This document shows, piece after piece, positions 56,301 through 64,000 of a stretch of 64,000 bases of DNA. Position 1 is the first letter of the stretch. Every line of letters begins with the position of its first letter. Under the pieces are notes generated by a model. The model made no database searches and was not told the DNA's origin. It saw only the letters and a list, made by a program, of their open reading frames with translations. The translations under genes and the position numbers were made by a program. Source of the DNA: Benincasa hispida (taxonomy: Eukaryota > Streptophyta > Magnoliopsida > Cucurbitales > Cucurbitaceae); the NCBI RefSeq assembly GCF_009727055.1, contig NC_052350.1, forward strand, positions 16,847,129 to 16,911,128. Direction: 5' to 3'.

Positions 56301-58303
56301 AGCCTTTAGTCTTAAAAAGGTAAAAACGAAGGGCAAAAATTCAATTCAAGAAACACATGATGTATGAGAAGATTGAATTTTGGGGTTATATAATTAATAC
56401 ATAATCTTTGAAAATTGAAGTTGCCAAGAAGCAAGTCAACTCAAGCTCGTCCAAAATATGAATATATCAAATCATATATATATATATATATTTATAATTG
56501 GATAATATATGGAAAAATTATGGAGAGAGAGAGAGAGAGAGAAAAAAAAAGAAAAGAAAAAAAAGAAGAGAGTTTTGTATGGGTTTTGGCAGGATCCGGA
56601 AAACATGCAAATAGGGCAATGGGTCCTACGAGAAGAGCAATTCTAGGGCATGGGGGTTAAGAGAAAAAGGAGAAGGGATGAAATTTGATGATCCTCCACA
56701 TGGACTCCACATGGATGTTTTAAAAGCATTGCCCTTTCTTTGTTCTCTCTCTTTCTTTTCTTTTTCCTTCTCATAATACTTATTCTCAATACAAATCCTA
56801 CTCATCTTCTTCTAATCTTTTCAATCATTTACTAAAATTAAATTATAAAACATTTTACAAAAACCTAAATAAAATATGTCATGTACTGTAGCATTTTTGG
56901 TTTTTTAAAAGATAATTTTTTTTTTCTAATTTTAATTTTATGTGGTTAATAGTTAGGGAGTATAAGGATTAGTTGTACTTAATTATTATTATTTTTATTT
57001 TTTTTTCTTACCAACGCAAAACGCTTTCCTTTTTCATTATTCGTTTCCATTCTTTTGCATTTATCTCTAAATCCAATTTCCCTATGTGGGTCACTACTCC
57101 TACATACACATTCATTTCCTTTAATTTGATTTTTCATGCACACCCAAAAATCATCCAAAACACATCCACGTGCTTCCCAATTCTTTCCTCTCCCTATTGC
57201 TCAATCAAACCCCACAATTTGCTTATTCATCAACTTTCAATTTTTAACCACAAGTAACTCATTTATTACATTTTTTTTTCAGATGTAGAATCTTCAATAT
57301 TAATAAAAAAAAAATAAATTTTCAAAACTAAATAAATATAAATTTAAAAGTTATGGATTAAACTTGTAATTTAATTTGATTTCAACCTTGCTCAAAATTT
57401 AACTAGACTTTAAGGTGTCATTTTTTTTTCTCTTTTTGTGGGCAAGGAGATAAGTATGTTGAAAGTAATTTGATGTATTAATTCATAAATAATTAGATAT
57501 CATGAAATGGTGAGTTGAATAAAATCTTTTTTTTTTTCTTTTCTAAATAATTATTTATGAATAACTGTCAGATAAATGTTGGAGTTTATAAGAAAATAAT
57601 CCATGAGATTAAAAAGGCAGGGATAAATATACTATACAAATTATTAGTTCAATGTATATGCGCGGTGGTACGTATGTTTGAAATTGTTAAAAGATAAATT
57701 TATATTCATTTACATACTTATGTATCAATTATTTCAAATTTAAAAGGATTATAGAGAAGACTTGATGCCATGGTATCTTTAGATAATTATATTTGTTTTG
57801 TATGAATATTTTTGTAGATATTTAAGAATACTTTAATAATTATATTTATTTTGTAGAATTTTAATTCGAAAATGTCTTGATTTACATAATATTTTCACAT
57901 TGTCCTAACGTCTATTTATTAATTTATAATTAATTAAATATAATTTGAATTTATATAACCTAATTGTTTTTATCAATTTGATTTTTTTTAAAAATCAATA
58001 CAATTTATATTATTTTTATATGTTATTTTTTTAAAAAAAATAATACATAATAATTTATTTTAAAATATTAATTTAAGTTTAAATTGGAATATGTTGGTAA
58101 AAGAATAATAACTACAAGAAAATGAAGTGATATATATAATTGATAATATTTATTTTTAATTATATAATGTAAATAAAGAAGAGTGATATATATATAAAGG
58201 AAAAAGGAAGGACAAAAAAGTTAAATGGAGATGCACTCAACATAAGAAATCCGAAAAACTCATGTTTCAGGATGATATCTTAGGATGAGTGGGAATCTCT
58301 AGA
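53377..58303. other. Intergenic sequence, simple repeats only
   Basis: No supported gene. Simple repeats: poly-A at 53524-53545, (AT)n at 56475-56491, (GA)n at 56521-56542 followed by a GAAAAG-rich run, and poly-T runs near 57520. The short minus-strand frame at 54363-54575 has no family resemblance. Confidence 0.5.
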
Positions 58304-61000
58304 TGTTAGGACATCTTATAATACCGTAATAAAAATCTATGACGTTTGTAAAACAAATGGCCTATTTAGTAATTGCTATAGGTGAATTCTAGAATCAAGG
58401 ATAAAAGAGTTGGGAGAGAGCAGAGAAGATCAAGGGAAGAGGTTAGGGGCGAATTGGGCCTAGTTGACCTCAGTCGAGCCTTCAAGATTGGCCCAATAGC
58501 CCAAGGCCCAACTATTGGGATGTATGCCCAAAAACCTTGTAGTTATATATTATTTAAAATAATGGTTGATTATGTCATGCATGCAATAATCCATTAAAGA
58601 AAGATCAAAGGTTATTTTATGTAACTTAAGATGTATGTGGTTGACATACAAATGGATCTTGTTTAAGTAATAACCTAAATGATCTATAGTAAATAGATAG
58701 GGTTGAGTGTTTTATCCTAGTTACACTATGGATACGACCTACTTTGTAATTGTTATAATAGTTGTAAAGTATTATAAACGATTTGATCCTAATCGTTTAT
58801 GTGGAGATATGTGAGTGGAGGTATCCTATACAAAAAGTTTTTATAAGACCAAACCTCAAAATGATTAGTCTCTCTTTATAACACCATTGATTGAAGAGAT
58901 TAACATTTCATAAAATAACTATAGGTGACTCAACCTTAATCCCGAGTGAGTTGTGAACTCCTGTCTATAAGGGTAAACCTTTTATCTGTATAGGTGAGAG
59001 TGGCCAAATTTGTCGACTCAATAAGCCTACTATTTTGGGGATTGTCTTAGTATAGAGCTGAGAACAAAACTACACAAGATAGAATGCACGTCTTCTCATC
59101 TTTAGGCTAAGTAGATGAATTGTTCCCTTAGTAGCTGGTTTCAAGTCTTGAGCAATGAGGCCTCACCCTCTCACTGGCTCGATAGAGACTAGTTTATAGT
59201 TGGACTATAAACTGTTTTTTCATTAGAGGGATTAGTGGTACTTAAGGAGTTAAATGTAACTGCAAGGGTAAAATGATAATTTGACTCCGTTGTCGTTACG
59301 AGCAATTCGTGAAAGATCGACTTGCTATTGATTGGTTATATCCATGGACATAGAAATATATCTATAATGCGAACAGCGCAGTTGATGAGTTTTTAATGGA
59401 GTGACCCACAGTTAATTAATGTTGATTAATTTAATCAAAGAGTTTAATTAATTAATCTTGAATCATTTGAGCTTCTATAGGTTCATTAGGTCCCCTTGCT
59501 ACCTCACAAAGGGTAGAATCTATTATGTTGGATAATTTGAATTGTTCAAATTAAATAAAGGAACTAATTGTATAAAATACAATTAATATAATGTATACAA
59601 ATGCATTATAATATATAGTTAATTATTATGATTTATAATTAATATTATATATGAGAGAAATAAATATTTGAATAAGATTCCAATATTATTTATATGAATG
59701 AGATTCAAATAAAACTATAGGTTAAAATTAATATGAATGAGATTTATATTAAATCTATAAGTTACATGAGAGAATAACATATTTGAATAAGATTCAAATA
59801 TTAAATAAATTATAGGTTACATTTCATATGAATGAGATTCATATTAAAACTATAGATTAAGTTTAATGTCAATGAGATTGATATTAAAACTATAATATAT
59901 GAGAGGAAATACATTGGAATATGATTCAAACGTGACATTAATTAAATATATGATATTTAAGTAATTGATATTAATTAATTGGATTAATTAATATATATTT
60001 ATTTTAATTAAATTAAATAGGATTCAATTTAATTTTAAATTAGATATTATTATTAACTCCCCAACAGTTAGCAAGGGAGTTAATGAAAAGTTGACAAGAG
60101 TTATCTCCCCTCATATGAGTTATTCACATAATAGTTCTGTGATGTTAAGAACATAGAAGAAATGAGTTATTCTGTAGAAATCTTTCACTCATCTTCCTAT
60201 CTATAGAAAAAGTTTCTCTCCCTTTCTAAAATTCTCTTCCCCTACCAAAATCAAGGATCTTACAAATCCTTGATTCTTATTTCGGTGAATAGCAAAAAAG
60301 ACCCGATAGTAGTATTCTTGTACATTGAGTTCAAAGGAGAAGTCTGTGATGAGGAGTTTGTGGCTGTTCATGAGTTGCAAAGCAGAATTACTTGAAGTAG
60401 GTCTTCTAGAGTTAGTTCTTCTAATCTCTCTATCATTTACACAACATGCTTATGAGTTTTTGTTTATCCTATACTGCATTGCATGTTTTATCTGTTTTTG
60501 CTTGATTTCTGAAATAAATTTCGAAAGCACATGTTCACATGCTTCCACTGAGGAATTCGATTCCTTCACCAACATGGTTAGGCTTTAAGGGATGAAACCC
60601 TAGCATGCTTAGGAAGAATGTTGGATCGGTCGGCCTCGATCCAAGTAAGGCCTATACACGTTATACTCGATGTAATACCCTAACAGAATAGGGAAATAGA
60701 AATAGTAGACAAGGTGAATTTATCTAAGAATATCTAATAAAAACATATTAGGATTAGGAAAGATCCATGTAATCCTTATTATAAGAGGAAAAGATAGAGT
60801 CTATCTCATTCCGCCTATAGATATACCCTTATGGCTTCATATGAGATAACTTAAACTTCTGACTTCTTCTCTCATTTTATAATTATCTTACTGACTTAGG
60901 CATCAGAGCCCATTTTCTTTGTTTTGCAGGTCCTCTTTTCCCTAAATTATAAATTTACAATTGTTGTCACGTAGAGGTCAAGTGCGTTTTTCCTTAACCA
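58304..61000 (+). repeat. 5' LTR of the gypsy element, split by a solo LTR
   Basis: Without the insertion it would be about 636 bp. The pieces join smoothly: GGCCCAATAGCCCAAGGCCCAAC before, and CCAACATGGTTAGGCTT after. TATA-like stretches occur on the right part near 60830. Confidence 0.65.
58513..60568 (+). mobile_element. Solo LTR of the long copia family inside the gypsy LTR, TSD CCAAC
   Basis: 2,056 bp, starting TATTGGGATGTATGCCCAA (TG mutated to TA) and ending GATTCCTTCA. CCAAC on both sides (58508-58512 and 60569-60573). The shared block AATAAGCCTACTATTTTGGG lies at 59021-59040. It is the longest of the six family members, with several GATTCATATTAAA-type tandem phrases at 59690-59900. 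Confidence 0.9.
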
Positions 61001-61229
61001 GAATTTGGCATCAGCAGTTAACGTCGTCTGTAGGGACGAGACTGATCTACCAATGCGAAACTAAGAATCGTTGCAAAATTAAGGAAGTAAAGGTTACGAT
61101 AGCTTAGCTTCCACAATCATGTTAAAGAATAAATTTTGAAGGAATAAGCCATGGGTGAATTAGATCCCTATAACCAAAACCAAAGGAAGCCAATGAGTCA
61201 AAAAGTCGAAGTTGAGTTCATGATGACTT

Positions 61230-61690
61230 AAGCCTAGGCTACCAATGTCGAGGTCGAGGCTATCAATGTTAGACCGAAGAGACCAAGTTGAAGCAACGGT
61301 TCAAAACAGAGGGCGAGGCTACCAAGGTCGAGGATGAGGCTACTGATTTGAAGTAAAGATTCAAGGCAGAGGTAGGGGCTGAGGCTGAGGCGACCAATGT
61401 CGAGGCTGAGAAGACTAAATTAAAATGAAGGGTCAACGCTGAGGTCGGGACTACCAATGCCAAGTCCGAGAAGACCAAGTTGAAACAAAGATTCAAGGTA
61501 GAGGCAGAGGACGAGGCTGAGGTTGAGGTCGAGACTACCAATCTTAAGGCAAAGGATATCAAACTGAGGCCAACGAGAACAAATTGATGTAAAGAACCAA
61601 AGCTGAGGCTAAGGATGAGACAAAGACTATCAATGTTAAACAAAAGAGATCAAACTGAGGCTAAGTAGAACAAGGTGAAGAGTCAGGGCC
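61230..61690. repeat. Degenerate GAGGCTACCAATGTCGAGG repeat in the gypsy leader
   Basis: Irregular units with GAGGC, ACCAATGTCGAG and CCAAGTTGAA phrases, about ten of them. They keep a minus-strand frame open (61269-61643), which I treat as an artefact. Confidence 0.6.
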
Positions 61691-62483
61691 CAATTCGAGG
61701 CTCAAAATTATTAATAGAGCATGAAGTTATGATCAAAGTTTCACATAGGGCAAATGGAGTCCGATCCTAAGCGCATAAAGCTACAATACTTTCACCATTC
61801 AAACGCGTCCAATCACACTAACACACTATGGGAGATAGCCAAGACCAAGGTCGAGGATGACCTTAAGCACATAAAGGCTAGAGACCCCAAAATCATCCTA
61901 ATATATCTAGGAGGGAGTGTGAACCTTAATTGTCCAAAGTTGGGGTTGAGGCTAAGGCAAGGCTGACCAATTGAAGGTCGAGATCGAACCAATCAGCATA
62001 AGTAGGCCTAGGAAAAGAGGGTTGACTTAGGTCTGATCGAAGATAGCATGCTCAACCTCGACCCTTGTCAAATGCCTAACAAGACAAGTTTTATGTATAT
62101 CTCGGCCAAGAGATCATTTTAGGGTCGAAATATAAAAAACGAAATATGTTCGACCGAGGTCAACCATTGCCAAATTCCTAACAAGGTAAGTTTTACGCAT
62201 ACTCCAACCCAGGAGATCATCTTAGGCTCAGTGTATTGCCAAAAGAAAATGCTCGACTTCGGCCAAGGTCGAGGTTGACCTTGTCAAACGTAAAATCGAG
62301 CGCTCCCATTGACCTGTTAGGTTGTCTAACTAAAATGAAATGACTTTAAATAATGGCATATGGCTACGCATTGCAATGATGCCAAGTGGCGATGGTGATG
62401 ACAAGTATAAAAGAAGATGTGAGCAAGATGAAACTCCATGTTGATGGAGTTACTTTTATGAACTCAATGGGATCGATTATGTG

Positions 62484-62845
62484 TGAGATATGATGAGAGT
62501 GCTAAATGTGTGCCAACTTAGTTGGAATATATCAGTGCACTTGCTAATCCACACCATAAAAATGGGGGAAAGAGTTCATCTTTCCATTTGTTCTTTTTGT
62601 TATATTAATAAATCATTGGGAGTGAGATATGATAAGGGTGTTATGTGTATGTCAACCTAGTTAAAATACACTGGTGCACCTACCAAACCACACCCTATAA
62701 AAAAAGGGAAAGAGTTCATCTTCCCCATTGTTCTTTTTTTTATATTAATGAATGATTGGGAGTGGGATATGATAGGGGTGCTATGTGTGTGTCAACCTAG
62801 TTGAGATACATTGGTGCACCTACTCAACCACACCCTAGAAAAAAA
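62484..62845. repeat. Three-unit tandem repeat, about 139 bp, in the gypsy leader
   Basis: Units start TGAGATATGATGAGAGTG (62484), TGAGATATGATAAGGGTG (62623) and TGGGATATGATAGGGGTG (62763). Each contains GAAAGAGTTCATCTT or its decay, and CCACACC. Confidence 0.85.
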
Positions 62846-63349
62846 AAAGAAAAGAAAAAGACTCGACCAAGGGAAAAACATCGATGATAAAAGGCATAAG
62901 GGAGTCCCATCCTCACCTTTCACGGATAATCAAGTGCAAGGTAAAATCAAAAGTGCGACAGGTGGGGGGAGAAAATAATCCCCAAAACCACGAACAAGAA
63001 AGCCAGATAAAGGAACCTACGAGTAAGAGCAAAAAGTTAAAGTTAATAGCATACGTGCACAATAGGGCATGTAATGTAAGCTGAAGCCAAACCTCTCATC
63101 AAGGGTCAAATCAGAAAAAGGAATCAATTAAAATCTACCTTGAGATAGGCCTACGAAGTTGGATCAAAAGAAGTACAATAATTCAAAAAATGGGACCCAA
63201 AATCGAGGTCAAGGCAAAGGTCCAAAGATACACTGGAAAACATAATTATTGAAGATACAGAAAGAAGTCAAGGACTTACAAGGGAACATGCGGTACAAAG
63301 ATTTGATTAAACAGGTAGTTCCTCTATTCATCGACAAAATAATGAAATA

Positions 63350-63900
63350 AGACGTTCCGTCGAAATTCAAAGTTTCATCAATTAAACCTTATGATGGAAA
63401 AAATGACTCGAATGAACACTTTGATTCATATCAATCTTGGATGGAACTCCATAGGATACAAGATGCTATAAGGTGCATAGCGTTCTCTTTTACCCTAATA
63501 AGACCAGCCAAAGAATGGTTTCAGCAATTATAAAGAAAGTCCATTGGGTCATAAATAGTAAGCTAGGGTTTTGTCACCTAGTTCTTGGGAGGGTAGGATC
63601 AACAAAAATCAACGACACATCTCCTAACCATAAAGTAAGGATCAAGAGAGTTCTTAAAGAAGTATATTACACGATTCAATAACAAAGCTTTACAGGTAGA
63701 TGGATACATAGATTCAGTAGTTCTGCTAGCCATAATCAATGGGCTACAAGATAAAAAGTTTTTGAGATCCTTAAGGGAAAAAAGAAGCAAAAACCTAAAA
63801 AAATTGGTGACTCGAGCACAAAAATACATGATTATAGAGAAATTGTTGCAATTCAAAGGGAGATCAGACGAGACTAAGAGGTAGTTGCCTCAGGCTTAGC
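63350..63900 (+). pseudogene. Ty3/gypsy gag (Retrotrans_gag) fragment, frameshifted
   Basis: Reads KPYDGKNDSNEHFDSYQSWM, then IQDAIRCIAFSFTLIRPAKE WFQQL and a TAA at 63528. In other frames it continues with THLLTIK near 63617, SRESLKEYITRFNNKALQVD at 63643-63700, SVVLLAIINGLQDKKFLRSL near 63720 and LVTRAQKYM near 63805. These are the standard blocks of the gag domain in TAT-lineage gypsy elements. Broken by at least two stops or shifts; the zinc knuckle would lie further right. Confidence 0.8.
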
Positions 63901-64000
63901 CTCAAGACCACATCGTCAGGGCAGACAGAGGTATTACTTCTTTCACCAAGATTGTGGATAAATGACGATGGATTGCATCCAATTGAAAGACGAAATTAAA

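Larger units (their letters stand above)
58304..64000 (+). mobile_element. Ty3/gypsy (TAT-like) retrotransposon, 5' half, running off the window
   Basis: The 5' LTR (about 58304-61000, interrupted by a solo LTR) ends TCCTTAACCA and is followed by GAATTTGGCATCAGCAG and a GTCGTCTGTAGGGACGAGA stretch, the place where TAT-type gypsy elements have TTGGCGCCGTCTGTGGGGA. A long leader with tandem repeats precedes the gag at 63360. The LTR start (TGTTAGGACATC at 58304) is inferred from complementarity to its end. The pol genes, if present, lie beyond the window. Confidence 0.75.

Noticed and set aside
61269..61643. Ser/Thr/Ala-rich 124-residue minus-strand frame
   Set aside because: Antisense of the GAGGCTACCAATG repeats in the gypsy leader.

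Overview
The window is nuclear DNA of a flowering plant. It is strongly AT-rich, has GT-AG introns, and contains one complete multi-exon gene of a plant-only family (VAN3-binding/FORKED-like), one single-coding-exon plant HLH gene (IBH1-like) and a dense nest of retrotransposons. The repeat families (Ulp1/DUF1985-type genes with TCTATCACTGATAGA repeats, and long copia LTRs) look like those of cucurbits (melon, cucumber, gourds), but that placement is inference from memory, not a search.

Layout. 1-935: PBS-like site and gag remnant of a Ty1/copia element. 936-8520: an old LINE reverse-transcriptase relic on the minus strand, broken by three insertions: a copia LTR (936-1471), a full-length but dead Ty1/copia element (2299-7569, TSD CCATT) and a solo LTR (7685-8125, TSD CACTA). 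About 8560-9060: a foldback repeat. 9318-12428 (minus): seven-exon VAN3-binding-protein-like gene encoding 405 residues, with a dispersed repeat in intron 4. 12786-13212: another foldback repeat. 13213-15640: no gene seen.

15670-34860 is a repeat-rich block. Arrays of a TCTATCACTGATAGA-type dyad repeat are split by a solo LTR (16515-18303) and followed by a degraded SIRE-like copia LTR/gag relic (18822-20134). From about 21600 to 34850 lies a decayed gene of the DUF1985/Ulp1-like class. Its introns carry the dyad repeat, and it is interrupted by two related 2.7-kb LTRs (22815-25570, TSD TAATA; 27844-34312, TSD TTTTT). The second of these holds two further 1.9-kb LTRs (29181-31088 and 31358-33214).

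35000-37660 is the 3' end of a copia element on the minus strand. 37907-39700 is another solo LTR. 42398-47960 is a second full-length, dead Ty1/copia element with 0.7-kb LTRs and TSD GAAAC. 48000-58300 is comparatively free of elements and holds the IBH1-like gene (52540-53106, minus). 58304-64000 is the 5' half of a Ty3/gypsy (TAT-like) element whose 5' LTR contains a solo LTR (58513-60568, TSD CCAAC); it runs off the window end.

Two genes appear functional: the VAN3-binding-like gene (vesicle traffic and vein patterning in the family) and the IBH1-like gene (a growth-repressing, non-DNA-binding HLH in the family). The rest is mobile DNA or its decay products. Target-site duplications at ten insertions allow the order of nesting to be read.
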